Position numbers and translations under genes: made by a program. 64,000 nucleotides of DNA from a bacterium (GTDB lineage Bacteria; SZUA-79; Acidulodesulfobacterales; Acidulodesulfobacteraceae): NCBI GenBank assembly GCA_003232385.1, contig QIJE01000022.1, positions 22,826 to 86,825 on the forward strand, given 5' to 3'. How positions within the stretch are numbered: position 1 is the first letter of the stretch; each line of letters begins with the position of its first letter. Below are positions 27,555-37,623 of the stretch, one piece after another. The notes beneath the pieces were generated by a model, which was given only the letters and a program-made list of their open reading frames with translations, had not been told where the DNA came from and did not search any database.

Positions 27555-30302
27555 TTAGAGCCCCGGCAGCCCTGTGCCGAGACTGAATTGAATCCTAGTA
27601 GGACTATTCCCGTTTATTGCAGTTCCGAGTATCTTGCCGTAAGTGATAGTTATGGGGCCGAACGGCGAATGCCAGTTGAAACCTATTCCCACCGCCTGAA
27701 CGAGGTCAAGCGGAAATACCGATCTGTTCTGTTCCCACGTATTGCCTGCATTCCACCATAGAAATCCGTAAAATTTCATTTTTTTCATTATGGGTATAAA
27801 ATATTTTGCCTGAACGGTAAGCATTTTAGTCCCGCCGATAAGAAGGCCGTTTTTTGTCGGGCCCACGGAATCATACATGAACCCTAAGAGCGGATACGTA
27901 TTCATTATACCGCCTACAAAAAATCTCCTATATATCGGCAATGGTTCGGAAGAATTGGTTCCGATTATATATCCTGCCTGTATTCCCTGCATAAAAGACG
28001 TTCCCCACCATAACGGGATATAGTGATCGGCCTGTACAACATATTTTACGAAATCGTCGTTACCGCCAAGCGGGGGACCGGCAAAGCTCATTCTAACACT
28101 ATCCATATCACCAGATGTCGGGACGACAGGGTTATTTAACGTATCGTAGACCGTAGTCAAAGAAATTTCGCTGGTCATCAGTTTGCCCTGCGGCAAAACA
28201 TTCGCAAGACCCGGAACTACAACGGACGTATCCTGTTCAAAGAGATATCTCAGGTACTCCGTGAGCACGTTTCCGTAAATAGGATATCCCAAGGTAACAG
28301 AGCCGCCTACCGAACGGTATGCAAATTCGGAGTAAAGAGAATTAAACGTATCATACATAGACAGATTAAAGGATAGTGGCCTATCGAAAACATAGGTAAG
28401 ATACGGTTGTGAAACATTAAAGCTGTAAGATTGATACGGACCGCCGATCTGAACGTTAAGGGATGCCGATATCCCGGTTCCGAAAAGGTTAGACTCGGAG
28501 ATGGAAGATATTATCATAAAAGACGTAGCGGAACTATAACCGCCGCCGACGGTGAATTTACCGGTATTTTGCTCCTTAACATGCACTGTAACGTTTAATA
28601 TGCTTTTACCCGGCACTTTCTCCGTAGTTATGGCAACATGCTGAAAATACATTAAATTTTTTAGATTCTGCCTCGATATTTTTATAAGCTCCGGATTATA
28701 TTTTTCTCCGGGATGAAAAACGAGCGCCCTTAATATAACATAACTGTATGTAATATTATTTCCGGTTACCGTAATTTTTCCAAACCTTGCAATTTTCTCT
28801 CTGTGCACGATAAGTTTCACGATGACCGAGCTTGTTTTTCTCTTGATTTTAATTGACGGGTCGACGTTTACAAAGGCATAACCCTTATTAGTGAAGTATT
28901 TGGTTATGGCTATAATCTCTTTCTCTACGCTCTTTCTGTTAAAAATATCTCCCGCTTTAGTCGTAACAAGTTTGGCTACCGCCTTATACCCTTTAGAATT
29001 CTTTTTTAATCCCTTTACGATAAGTCTTACATTGGATATTTTGTACTGAGAGCCCTGAATGATTCTTATTACTATCGTTACATATTTTTTATTTTTTGAA
29101 AATATGAATTTCGGTTTTTTGACGCTGACGTCTATATAGCCGTAGTTATAATAAAAACTTAATAATTTTATAATTTGAGAGTTCAGTTGTACTTTCTTAA
29201 ATTTGCCTTCGGCGGTTATCCATGTCAATAGGTTTACCGTTTTAATGCCCATAACCGACTTAAGTTTTCCTGCGGAAAAAGAGCTGTTTCCCTTAAATTC
29301 AACACGACTCACCATTATCGGGGAATTCTCGCTTATTAAAAAATGTATGCCGACATAGTTTCCTGAAAGGAAAACTTTTTTTACTTTTATCTCTGCGTTA
29401 TAATAACCTTCCGCCGAATATATAAATTTTAAAATTTTGACTGCTTTATATAGAGCATAAGAGCTTAACGGTTCGTCTGTTTTAATGTTGATAACGCTTC
29501 TTATTTTTTTGACCGATACCGACCCGTTCCCGAAATACTTAATAAACTTTACGTAAGGTCTTTCGGAAACCGTAAAGGTTACGACCGGCCTGTTATTATC
29601 GGCGGACAATACATTAACCGATATATTTTTAAAATATCCGGTACTGTAAAGCTCTTTGACGCTTTCGTCAATTTTTTTTATGGAATATGCGCCGTCCTTT
29701 CTTATTTTAATATGATTCATTATGAATCCGGCTCCGACTCTTATATTACCTTTTACTCTAACGGCATATATCCTCTTTGCAGAATTATGCTCAGCCTCTT
29801 TTTTTAAAAGACCGCTGAGAATTAACCTCGATACCCTTCCTGATAATATTTTTATATCCCTTTTCAAAGAGTTTTTGCCGGCGTCGGGATAATTAAATGT
29901 TTTTGAATTATAAACATCGTTAATGTCCACGAACATCGCATGAACGCCGACATTGGAACCTAATCTTAAAATGCTCCCGGTTATTATATAGTCGGAATGA
30001 TACTTGGCGCCGAGTTCTCGCATCCTTACAAGATTTATTTTCTTATCAAAATTAAAATAGGGTTGTTTTTTAAGCGAGGTGTACGCAAAAACAAAGTATG
30101 GTTTTTTGGAACTCAAATATTTTTCAAAAACACCGACAAAAGAAACTTTTAAATTTTTAATCGTCGGGTTGCCGTTTTGATGAAAAAATCCGGTAAAAAC
30201 GTTTTTATTGTTTAAAGCGGCGTAAGCATTAACTTCGCCTAAAATTAAAACGGCAAAAACAATAATGGCAAACGTAAAGAAAGTATATCGCAAAAATTTC
30301 AT
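27555..30302 (-). CDS. bamA: Outer membrane protein assembly factor BamA with extra N-terminal domain
   Basis: Inserts beta-barrel proteins into the outer membrane. 915 residues, about 100 longer than E. coli BamA. It has a signal peptide (about 1-28), an extra domain at about 35-160 (containing YHSDYIITGSILRLGSNVGV and HAMFVDI) resembling CsgG/LpoB/TolB-N-type folds, then five POTRA domains (about 175-545), and a 16-strand barrel (about 560-915) ending with IQFSLGTGLPGL. Barrel motifs such as GTGISASLNVQIGGPYQSY are clear. The terminal residue is Leu instead of the usual aromatic. It lies upstream of skp in the operon. Confidence 0.92.
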   Translation of the reverse strand: MKFLRYTFFTFAIIVFAVLILGEVNAYAALNNKNVFTGFFHQNGNPTIKNLKVSFVGVFEKYLSSKKPYFVFAYTSLKKQPYFNFDKKINLVRMRELGAKYHSDYIITGSILRLGSNVGVHAMFVDINDVYNSKTFNYPDAGKNSLKRDIKILSGRVSRLILSGLLKKEAEHNSAKRIYAVRVKGNIRVGAGFIMNHIKIRKDGAYSIKKIDESVKELYSTGYFKNISVNVLSADNNRPVVTFTVSERPYVKFIKYFGNGSVSVKKIRSVINIKTDEPLSSYALYKAVKILKFIYSAEGYYNAEIKVKKVFLSGNYVGIHFLISENSPIMVSRVEFKGNSSFSAGKLKSVMGIKTVNLLTWITAEGKFKKVQLNSQIIKLLSFYYNYGYIDVSVKKPKFIFSKNKKYVTIVIRIIQGSQYKISNVRLIVKGLKKNSKGYKAVAKLVTTKAGDIFNRKSVEKEIIAITKYFTNKGYAFVNVDPSIKIKRKTSSVIVKLIVHREKIARFGKITVTGNNITYSYVILRALVFHPGEKYNPELIKISRQNLKNLMYFQHVAITTEKVPGKSILNVTVHVKEQNTGKFTVGGGYSSATSFMIISSISESNLFGTGISASLNVQIGGPYQSYSFNVSQPYLTYVFDRPLSFNLSMYDTFNSLYSEFAYRSVGGSVTLGYPIYGNVLTEYLRYLFEQDTSVVVPGLANVLPQGKLMTSEISLTTVYDTLNNPVVPTSGDMDSVRMSFAGPPLGGNDDFVKYVVQADHYIPLWWGTSFMQGIQAGYIIGTNSSEPLPIYRRFFVGGIMNTYPLLGFMYDSVGPTKNGLLIGGTKMLTVQAKYFIPIMKKMKFYGFLWWNAGNTWEQNRSVFPLDLVQAVGIGFNWHSPFGPITITYGKILGTAINGNSPTRIQFSLGTGLPGL

Positions 30303-30333
30303 TTTAATAAGCTAACAAATATTAAATTTTATG

Positions 30334-31029
30334 TCAATTTATATATTCAATTATACCTGACGTAATTCTGATTTTATGATCCATCATATCGGAGAATCCC
30401 TTGTCGTGAGTGACAATAACCAAAGTCTTGCCGTATTTCTTGTTTAAATTTATAATTATATCGTGCAATCTTTCGGCATGACCGGTATCTAAATTCCCGG
30501 TAGGCTCATCCATTAAGATAACCTTAGGCGAGCATACCAATGCCCTTGCCACGGCAGTCCTTTGCTGCTCTCCTCCCGACAACATGTACGGTTTAAAATA
30601 GAGCCTATTCTCAAGTCCCATTTCGCATAAATAATCTTTTGCCGTCTTCAATGCCTTACTTTTAGGCTCGTTTCTTATGTACAGCGGCATAGCAACATTT
30701 TCTATGCAGCTGAACTCGTTCAAAAGATAATGAAACTGAAAAACGAAACCGATATTATAATTTCTAAATTCGGATAATTTTGCATCGGAAAGGTCGTATA
30801 TGTTTGGGTTTTCAAAATACCCGACTTCTCCGGAATCAGGTTTTAAAAGCGTTCCTATTATATGAAGAAGGGTGCTCTTGCCTGTTCCCGATTCCCCCGT
30901 TATGGCAAATGTTTCTCCCTCTTTTATTTCCAAATTGGCTTTATTGAGAATATTTACTTTTTCATCGCCCGCTTTAAAAGTCTTACTTATCTTTTTTAAG
31001 GATACCGCAGTACCAAAACCATTACTCAT
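30334..31029 (-). CDS. lolD: Lipoprotein-releasing ABC transporter ATPase
   Basis: Powers extraction of lipoproteins from the inner membrane. 231 residues: Walker A GESGTGKSTLLHIIG, the MacB/LolD-type Q-loop IGFVFQFHYLLNEFSC, signature MLSGGEQQRTAVARALV, Walker B VILMDEPTGNLD and switch His in VIVTHDKGF. The FQFHYLL motif is typical of LolD over other MacB-like ATPases. It overlaps lolC/E by 8 bases. Confidence 0.93.
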   Translation of the reverse strand: MSNGFGTAVSLKKISKTFKAGDEKVNILNKANLEIKEGETFAITGESGTGKSTLLHIIGTLLKPDSGEVGYFENPNIYDLSDAKLSEFRNYNIGFVFQFHYLLNEFSCIENVAMPLYIRNEPKSKALKTAKDYLCEMGLENRLYFKPYMLSGGEQQRTAVARALVCSPKVILMDEPTGNLDTGHAERLHDIIINLNKKYGKTLVIVTHDKGFSDMMDHKIRITSGIIEYIN

Positions 31030-32263
31030 GCCTTACACCCTCCGCGGGATCTATTTTGCCGGCTTTATAAGCCGGATATAACGTGGCTACGAAACTCAAA
31101 AAAAGTGCACTTATTCCGATAACTAAAAATTCGTCGACGGTCATTCTTACCGGTAAAGAGGTTATGTAATAAACGGACGACGGAAGACTTATTATGTGAT
31201 ACGTTTTTTCCACATAACCGATTAAAAACCCGGCTAACAGCCCAAGCGAAGTACCAATTGCACCTATTATAACACCCTGCGCGATAAAAATAACCATTAT
31301 ATCTTTGGAGCTTGCGCCTATGGATTTTAATACGGCTATATCCTTTCTTTTTTCCATAACGACCATTATTAACGTCGATATGATATTAAACGCCGCCACA
31401 AGTACAATCAAGGATAGGATTACGAACATCGTAAGTTTTTCTAATTTTATTGCAGAAAACAAATTCTTATTAAGCTCCTCCCAACTTAATGCATAAAAGG
31501 AAGGCGAAGCGTTGCGATAATTCAGTTTGTTCTCTATTTTTTTAGCAAAAACGTTGGCGGAGGTTAAATTTAATTTGTATAATTTAACCTCTAATCCCGT
31601 GACTACATTAGTCGGCAAATCAAGAAACGCCTGTGCATTCCTGACCGAAATAAAGGAAAACGTCGAGTCGTAACTATACATGCCGCTGTCAATAATTCCG
31701 CAAACGATAAATCTTTCGGTTTTAGGCATAACTCCGAATGGAGTGATCCGTCCTTTTGGGGAGATTATCGTTACCCTGTCTCCAACGGTAACACCAAGAT
31801 TTTGCGCTAAAATCTTGCCTAAAACTATCTCTTTTCTCTTTCTATTGTCAAGCCCGGATAAATCTCCCTTTATAAGATATTTTTTGAGGTTTGTCACCTC
31901 TTCTTCCGTCTTAATATCGATACCCCTTAAGACACTACCGTTAGAAGTAGATTCGGAGGATATCATTATATCGGTATATATAAACGGAGAAACATTTTTT
32001 ACGCCGCTTATAGAAGATACGTTTTTAGCCGTTTTTCTATAGTTATTTATCAGTCCGTTATAGTTCAAAACGATAATCTGCGATTCTATCCCTATAACCC
32101 TTTTTTCTAACGTGTGACTAAACCCGCTCATAACGGATATCACGACAATTAAAGCCATTACGCCTATCGCTATACCCGAGATAGAAATAAAACTCAATAA
32201 AGATACAAACGAATTATTCTTGGGTCTTAAATAATGGAGGGCTATCTTCGTATGAAAACTCAT
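31022..32263 (-). CDS. lolC: Lipoprotein-releasing system permease LolC/LolE
   Basis: 413 residues with one N-terminal membrane helix (about 22-45, after ALHYLRPKNNSFVSLLS), a large periplasmic MacB_PCD domain (about 50-245) and three C-terminal helices with the FtsX-type motif KDIAVLKSIGASSKDIMVIF. The single permease gene implies a homodimer (LolF-like arrangement) in place of the LolC/LolE heterodimer, as in many non-gamma Proteobacteria. It sits 15 bases after lysS. Confidence 0.9.
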   Translation of the reverse strand: MSFHTKIALHYLRPKNNSFVSLLSFISISGIAIGVMALIVVISVMSGFSHTLEKRVIGIESQIIVLNYNGLINNYRKTAKNVSSISGVKNVSPFIYTDIMISSESTSNGSVLRGIDIKTEEEVTNLKKYLIKGDLSGLDNRKRKEIVLGKILAQNLGVTVGDRVTIISPKGRITPFGVMPKTERFIVCGIIDSGMYSYDSTFSFISVRNAQAFLDLPTNVVTGLEVKLYKLNLTSANVFAKKIENKLNYRNASPSFYALSWEELNKNLFSAIKLEKLTMFVILSLIVLVAAFNIISTLIMVVMEKRKDIAVLKSIGASSKDIMVIFIAQGVIIGAIGTSLGLLAGFLIGYVEKTYHIISLPSSVYYITSLPVRMTVDEFLVIGISALFLSFVATLYPAYKAGKIDPAEGVRHE

Positions 32264-32278
32264 ATCGTTTTATTCAAC

Positions 32279-33766
32279 TTATCTTAAAGGTTTAAGCAAC
32301 GGAAATAATATTACGTCCCTAATGGAATGTGAATTTGTAAGGAGCATGACTATTCTGTCTATGCCTATGCCGCAGCCTGCGGTGGGAGGTAGTCCTTGTT
32401 TAAGCGCCTCAATATAATCGTTATCCATCTCTGCCGGCAACCCCTCTTTGATTTTTGCCTCAACCTGCGATTTGAACCTTTCTTCTTGGTCTAAAGGGTC
32501 GTTAAGTTCCGAAAACGCATTACCTATTTCCCTGCCGCCGATAAATAATTCGAATCTGTCTACGATTTCTTTATCGGCATCGTTCCTCCTTGCCAGCGGG
32601 GAACTTTCGACCGGATAATCAATTACAAAGGTCGGGTTTATAAGCTTCGATTCGACCGTTTCGTCGAATAAAATAGTCAATAGTTCGCCCAGGCTGTCTT
32701 TTTCGCTTATGCCGTTGACGTTTTTACGTCTTAAAATCTCATACACCTTTGGGGCTGAATCTATTTCCTCCGATCTAAATCCGGCGATTTCATACAGACT
32801 ATCCTTTAACTTTATTTTTTTAAAGGGTGGTTTAAAATTTAACTTTTCGGAAGCATAATCAATTTCGAAAGAACCGCAAATATGCTTTACCAATTTGGAG
32901 AGCATCTCTTCAAGGAAACCCATAGTGTCGTCATACGCCGCATATGCCATATAAAACTCAAGCATCGTAAACTCCGGGTTATGTTTTGTAGAAATCCCTT
33001 CGTTCCTGAAGTTTCTTCCTATCTCGTAAACTCTGTCGAATCCGCCAACGACCAATCTTTTTAAGTATAATTCGGGTGCAATCCTCATATAAAGTTCTAA
33101 ATTCAGAGCATTATGATGGGTTTTAAACGGTCTTGCCGTCGCACCTCCGGGGTTGGTTTGCATAACGGGGGTTTCTACCTCTAAAAAATCGTAAGAATTT
33201 AAAAAGGAACGAATAAAGCTAATCGTATCGGCCCTTTTTTTAAAAATATCCCTGACCTCGCCATTCGAAATTAAGTCTATATATCTTTTTCTGAAACGGA
33301 CCTCTACATCTTTTAAGCCGTGCCATTTTTCCGGCAAGGGAAGAAGCGATTTAGTTAAAATTTCCATATGCTCGACCTTTACGGTCAATTCATCTGTTCC
33401 TGTCCTGAAAAGATGACCCTTGACCATGCATATATCTCCGGCATCAATACATTCGTGAAAAAGTTTAAAATCATCTTCGGTAACCTTACCTTTTTGAATA
33501 TAGCATTGAATTTCTCCAAACCCGTCCCTGAGTCTAAAAAACGATGCTTTACCGAAGTTTCTTATAATAATAATCCTACCCGCCGTTTCGACGCCGATTG
33601 CGTTATTTTCAAAAAATTCCTTATCATCAGAATTATATTTTTTTATTATTTCTCCGATATTCTCCTTCTTTTTGAAATTGCCCGCAAAGGGATTAATCCC
33701 CTTTTCTTTTAATTTCTTTAACTTATCAAAACGATTTTTTTCTATAATATTCAACTCTTGTTCCAA
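32279..33766 (-). CDS. lysS: Lysine--tRNA ligase (class II)
   Basis: 495 residues. The N-terminal OB-fold anticodon-binding domain (about 1-150, [20 protein letters not shown]) precedes the class II catalytic core: motif 1 [20 protein letters not shown], motif 2 [20 protein letters not shown] and motif 3 [13 protein letters not shown]. It is placed between prfB and lolC/E in the operon, a common lysS-lol arrangement in deltaproteobacteria. Confidence 0.96.
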   Translation of the reverse strand: MEQELNIIEKNRFDKLKKLKEKGINPFAGNFKKKENIGEIIKKYNSDDKEFFENNAIGVETAGRIIIIRNFGKASFFRLRDGFGEIQCYIQKGKVTEDDFKLFHECIDAGDICMVKGHLFRTGTDELTVKVEHMEILTKSLLPLPEKWHGLKDVEVRFRKRYIDLISNGEVRDIFKKRADTISFIRSFLNSYDFLEVETPVMQTNPGGATARPFKTHHNALNLELYMRIAPELYLKRLVVGGFDRVYEIGRNFRNEGISTKHNPEFTMLEFYMAYAAYDDTMGFLEEMLSKLVKHICGSFEIDYASEKLNFKPPFKKIKLKDSLYEIAGFRSEEIDSAPKVYEILRRKNVNGISEKDSLGELLTILFDETVESKLINPTFVIDYPVESSPLARRNDADKEIVDRFELFIGGREIGNAFSELNDPLDQEERFKSQVEAKIKEGLPAEMDNDYIEALKQGLPPTAGCGIGIDRIVMLLTNSHSIRDVILFPLLKPLR

Positions 33767-33798
33767 AACAGCCTCCCTCTTGATTCCGACATACCTTC

Positions 33799-34933
33799 TT
33801 ACCCCTTTGTCGTAACTCCAAGTAAATATGCCCCTATAAACTCATCTATATCTCCGTCAAAAACCGACTTGTCATCGTATATCGTCACGCCGGTCCTATG
33901 GTCTTTAATAACGCGGTTAGGATTTAGGGTGTAAGACCTTATCTGCGAACCCCACGATATCTCTTTTTTTGTTTTATTTATCTTCGCCTCTTCTTCTTCC
34001 TTTTTCTTTTTGTAAAAATTATAAAGCCTTGCCCTTAAAAGTTTATAGGCAATATCCCTATTCTTATGCTGCGACCTTTCGTTTTGACAAGCAACGACTA
34101 TACCGGTCGGAATATGCGTTATTCTTACCGCCGAATCGGTGGTATTAACATGCTGACCGCCGGCTCCGCTGGAACGATACGTGTCTATTTTTAAATCCTT
34201 TTCATCTATTATTATTTCTATGGTATCGTCTACTTCCGGGTAGACAAAAACCGAAGCAAAAGACGTGTGCCGTCTTTTATTGGCATCGAAGGGAGAAATC
34301 CTGACAAGCCGATGAACCCCGCTTTCGGCTTTAAGATAACCGTAAGCGAATTTTCCGCGAACGACAAAGGTAACACTCTTGACACCGGCTTCCTCACCGG
34401 CGTTGTACTCCATAACGGCCGTTTTTGATCCCTTTCTCTCCGCCCACCTCAAATACATTCTCAAAAGCATATTTGCAAAATCCATCGACTCGGTTCCGCC
34501 GGAACCGGCGTGAATTTCAACTATAGCATTAAGCTTATCGTCTTTTCCTGAAAGAGTCAGGAACATTTCAAGATTCAAAACCTTTTTTTCTAACAATTTA
34601 ACGCCGTCGGCAATATCGGCGAGCATTTTTTCGTCGTTATCCTCTACGGAGATATCGTATAAATCCCTTATATTTTTAAATTCCTCGTAAAAATTATAAA
34701 AGGGCTTTAACTTGTTCTCTACGGAAGATTTTTCCTTTAATATAGAAGATGAAAGAGGAATATCTTTATAAAAATCTTCTTTTGCGATAATTTCGTCTAT
34801 TTCTTTAAGTCGGACTTCCAATTTAGAAACTTCAAAGCCTCCTCCGAATTTTTTCTAATTTATCATCTAAACCCTTAATACTTCTATCTAAAAGACTTAA
34901 ATTTAAAACCAAATCATTCTTTGAATCAGACAT
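33799..34933 (-). CDS. prfB: Peptide chain release factor 2, made by programmed +1 frameshift
   Basis: RF2 recognises UGA and UAA. ATG 34933 lies after a strong SD (AAGGAGGT) overlapping the end of lnt. It opens a 33-codon reading frame ([20 protein letters not shown]...) ending RRRL-UGA at 34832-34834. The ribosome must skip T34834 to continue as [13 protein letters not shown]..., giving about 377 residues. The rest carries [20 protein letters not shown], the GGQ motif ([17 protein letters not shown]) that triggers hydrolysis, and the RF2-specific peptide anticodon area. SPF is present in [18 protein letters not shown]. The frameshift lets RF2 regulate its own level. Confidence 0.95.
34832..34845 (-). 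promoter_or_regulatory. prfB: prfB +1 programmed frameshift site
   Basis: An internal SD-like GGAGG (34841-34845), three bases, then CTT (34835-34837) and an in-frame TGA (34832-34834). This is the canonical RF2 layout: internal SD, 3-base spacer, slippery CUU, UGA stop. When RF2 is scarce the ribosome slips to the +1 frame. Confidence 0.93.
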
Positions 34934-34947
34934 TAAAACAGACCTCC

Positions 34948-36519
34948 TTATTTTGTTTTATCGGTTTTTTCTTGAAAAAATCGATAAAAGAGCAGATATA
35001 TTAGGGACAATAGAAAAATTATGCTGACTGCATAAGTAAATATATTACCATATAAAGTAAAAAATGTCTTTTTATTAATCAATTTTACGTATCCTATAAT
35101 GAATGTCCTTTTGAAGATATTAGTCTCTTCCAAGATTTTCCCTACAGGCGATATTACCCCGCTGATACCTGAATTTCCTGCTCTTGCTACGAACCGGTCG
35201 TTTTCTACGGCAGAAAAAACCGTCATAGACATATCCTGATAAGGCGCCGATGTCTTTCCGTACCATGCATCATCCGTAATGCTGATCAGAAGGTTGGCAC
35301 CGTCTTTGGGAAAATGCCTTACCAACGAATCAAAATACGCCTCATAGCAAATCATAGAGCCTATTTTTAATTTTCCGCTTTTTAAAATTCTAAATTTACT
35401 TCCGGGAGTAAAATTTCCGATTCCTGAACTCTTTAAAATATGTGCCAAAAACGGTAACTGATTTCTAAGCGGAATATATTCGCCGAAAGGGACGAGGTGA
35501 TGCTTGTCGTAATAATAATATTTGCCGGAAGTATCAAACATATAATCCCTGTTGTAATAATGATAACTCCCATTAAAAAATCTTAAACCTATGGCTCCGA
35601 AAATTAAATCTATCCCGTTTTTTTCCGCAAAGTGCATAACCTTGTTCCAGTAGTGAGGATGAATAGATATAATATAGGGAAGGGCCGTTTCCGGCCATAT
35701 TGCTATAAAGGGCTTATATTTTAACGATTTTTTAGTCAAATTCAAATAAATGCGGGTAGTTCTTTTTTTTGTAATCTTCCATTTCCGGAACATCCCTATA
35801 TTACCCTGAATCAATGCGACCCTTAACGGAGTTTTTTCTTTTAACGATTTATTTACGCTATAAATATTATAATATCCGTAGGACACTGCCGAAACAAAAA
35901 CAAACAAAACAAAAAACAGTTCTATTAAAGCCTGCCGCTTTGAAATTTTATTTTTTAAAAAAATGAAACGAAATATGGAATAATTTATAAGAACTATGAT
36001 AAAAGATAACCCGAATACCCCCGTAATATTGGAAATTTGAATAAAAGGGAGATTTAAATACTGGGAAAAACCTAAATTTTCCCAAGGGAATCCGGTTAAA
36101 AGACGTGATTTTAAAAACTCAAAAAAAACCCAGCATGACGGAATTAAAATTATGCCTAATCTTTTATAATTGTTAAGTATAATTTTTGTAAAACCGGCAA
36201 ATAAAGCAATATAAACGGATAGGTAAGAAGAAAGAAGCAGGAGAGCAAAAACGGCAATATAATATGGAAGGTTGCCGAATACATGGACGGTATAAACTAT
36301 CCAGTATAGAATAACCGCGTACGATACTATACCGGCTATAAAGCCGTAGAGTAAAGATTCTTTAAAACTTTTTGATTTATTTATTGCGTATAAAAGGGGT
36401 ATTAAGGAAAACCATGCAAGAAATTCAAAATTGAAACTGGGAAATAAGAAAGCAATAGATAAACCGGACAAACAAGCTAATGCCGCATTAAGCAGTTCGG
36501 TTCTTGGAATTTTTGTCAT
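34948..36519 (-). CDS. lnt: Apolipoprotein N-acyltransferase
   Basis: Adds the third acyl chain to the N-terminal cysteine of lipoproteins. 523 residues from ATG 36519, which overlaps the mazG stop by one base (TAATG); the start nine codons upstream inside mazG is less likely. About six N-terminal membrane helices (residues 10-215) precede a carbon-nitrogen hydrolase domain with its Glu-Lys-Cys triad: AIWPETALPY, KHHLVPFGEYIP and SMICYEAYF. One further helix lies near the C terminus. It works with LolCDE encoded downstream. Confidence 0.94.
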   Translation of the reverse strand: MTKIPRTELLNAALACLSGLSIAFLFPSFNFEFLAWFSLIPLLYAINKSKSFKESLLYGFIAGIVSYAVILYWIVYTVHVFGNLPYYIAVFALLLLSSYLSVYIALFAGFTKIILNNYKRLGIILIPSCWVFFEFLKSRLLTGFPWENLGFSQYLNLPFIQISNITGVFGLSFIIVLINYSIFRFIFLKNKISKRQALIELFFVLFVFVSAVSYGYYNIYSVNKSLKEKTPLRVALIQGNIGMFRKWKITKKRTTRIYLNLTKKSLKYKPFIAIWPETALPYIISIHPHYWNKVMHFAEKNGIDLIFGAIGLRFFNGSYHYYNRDYMFDTSGKYYYYDKHHLVPFGEYIPLRNQLPFLAHILKSSGIGNFTPGSKFRILKSGKLKIGSMICYEAYFDSLVRHFPKDGANLLISITDDAWYGKTSAPYQDMSMTVFSAVENDRFVARAGNSGISGVISPVGKILEETNIFKRTFIIGYVKLINKKTFFTLYGNIFTYAVSIIFLLSLIYLLFYRFFQEKTDKTK

Positions 36520-37382
36520 TATAGCGCCTTTTTTGATTCCTCCCACAAACCGTCGAGACTTTTGGCGTCAAGTTCGGAAATAGACGATGACGCGTTTTTT
36601 TCCATGTAACCGAATCTTTTTATGAATTTATCAGACGATTCGTTTAACGCTCCGCAAGGATGTATATCTAAAAATCTTCCCGCGTTTACTATGGAAAATA
36701 AGATATCTCCATATTCTTCCTTGATCTTATTCCTGTTTAATTCTTCATCGCTCCTTAAACCGCCCTCTTGCGTATATAATTCTTTTTTAAGTTCCGAAAT
36801 CTCTTCGTAAACCTTGCTTATTGCACCGCTCACGTTCTCAAAATCAAAACCTAATCTCTCGGCTTTTTCCTGCACCATATATGCCCTATGGAGGGCAGGC
36901 ATGCTCTCGGATATATGAACCGACGGTTTTATGTCGGAATCATGCGTGTTTTTCCGCTTCTCTTCCTTTTCCTCTCCCTTGATTCTTTCCCAATTTTTAA
37001 GAATGACGTCCTCAAGGCATTCTCCCTCTTTTAGCGAAAAATCTTTATCGAAAACATGAGGATGCCTTCTTACTAATTTTTTATTTACTGTGTTTATAAC
37101 GTCACCTATGGAAAACTCCTTTTTTTCTTCGAACACGACGGATAAAAAAATGACTTGAAGGAGTAAATCTCCAAGCTCTTCCTTAATTTCTGCCGTATCA
37201 CCCGAACTTATCGCATCTACGACCTCATAAGCTTCTTCTATTATGTAAGGTTTCAAGGTCTCTTCCGTCTGTTTCTTATCCCACGGACAACCGTTTTCGG
37301 AACGTAATTTTTTTACTATTTCGATTAATCCCTTAAAATCGAAACATTTCTCGTATTCAATACCGTTCTTCTTGTCTTCCAT
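36519..37382 (-). CDS. mazG: Nucleoside triphosphate pyrophosphohydrolase MazG
   Basis: An all-alpha NTP pyrophosphatase that cleans aberrant nucleotides. 287 residues with two MazG repeats: the first carries LRSENGCPWDKKQTEETLKP and the metal-binding EELGDLLLQVIF (ExxED-like), the second EEYGDILFSIVNAGRFL. The first gene of the apparent envelope operon, preceded by a 241-base spacer. The C-terminal part is slightly longer than E. coli MazG. Confidence 0.93.
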   Translation of the reverse strand: MEDKKNGIEYEKCFDFKGLIEIVKKLRSENGCPWDKKQTEETLKPYIIEEAYEVVDAISSGDTAEIKEELGDLLLQVIFLSVVFEEKKEFSIGDVINTVNKKLVRRHPHVFDKDFSLKEGECLEDVILKNWERIKGEEKEEKRKNTHDSDIKPSVHISESMPALHRAYMVQEKAERLGFDFENVSGAISKVYEEISELKKELYTQEGGLRSDEELNRNKIKEEYGDILFSIVNAGRFLDIHPCGALNESSDKFIKRFGYMEKNASSSISELDAKSLDGLWEESKKAL

Positions 37383-37623
37383 ATGTTTTATATAATTTTT
37401 ATGCGGCCGCTATTTATTTCGGATAGAGCAATAAACAAAATATGAATTAAAGCAAAGAACGAAGCAACCGAATTTAAGTTTAATGTAGTATATCACATAA
37501 TAAAAATATAAAGAACGGCTAATTCAAATACCATAAAAAATAGTAAAAGCAAAACGAATACTCATGTTTTTTTGCATCTTTATCTCCGGCATCATTTCCT
37601 TACCTAATTTTCAAGGACACGTT

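Noticed and set aside
34801..34933. prfB as a broken pseudogene
   Set aside because: The frame change occurs exactly at the canonical SD-CTT-TGA recoding site, so it is regulated frameshifting and not damage.
37383..37623. Promoter for the mazG-waaA operon in the spacer
   Set aside because: Several weak combinations exist (TTGAAT with TTTATT or TATTAT; TATACT without a -35), none convincing over AT-rich background. A promoter is probably present but I cannot place it.
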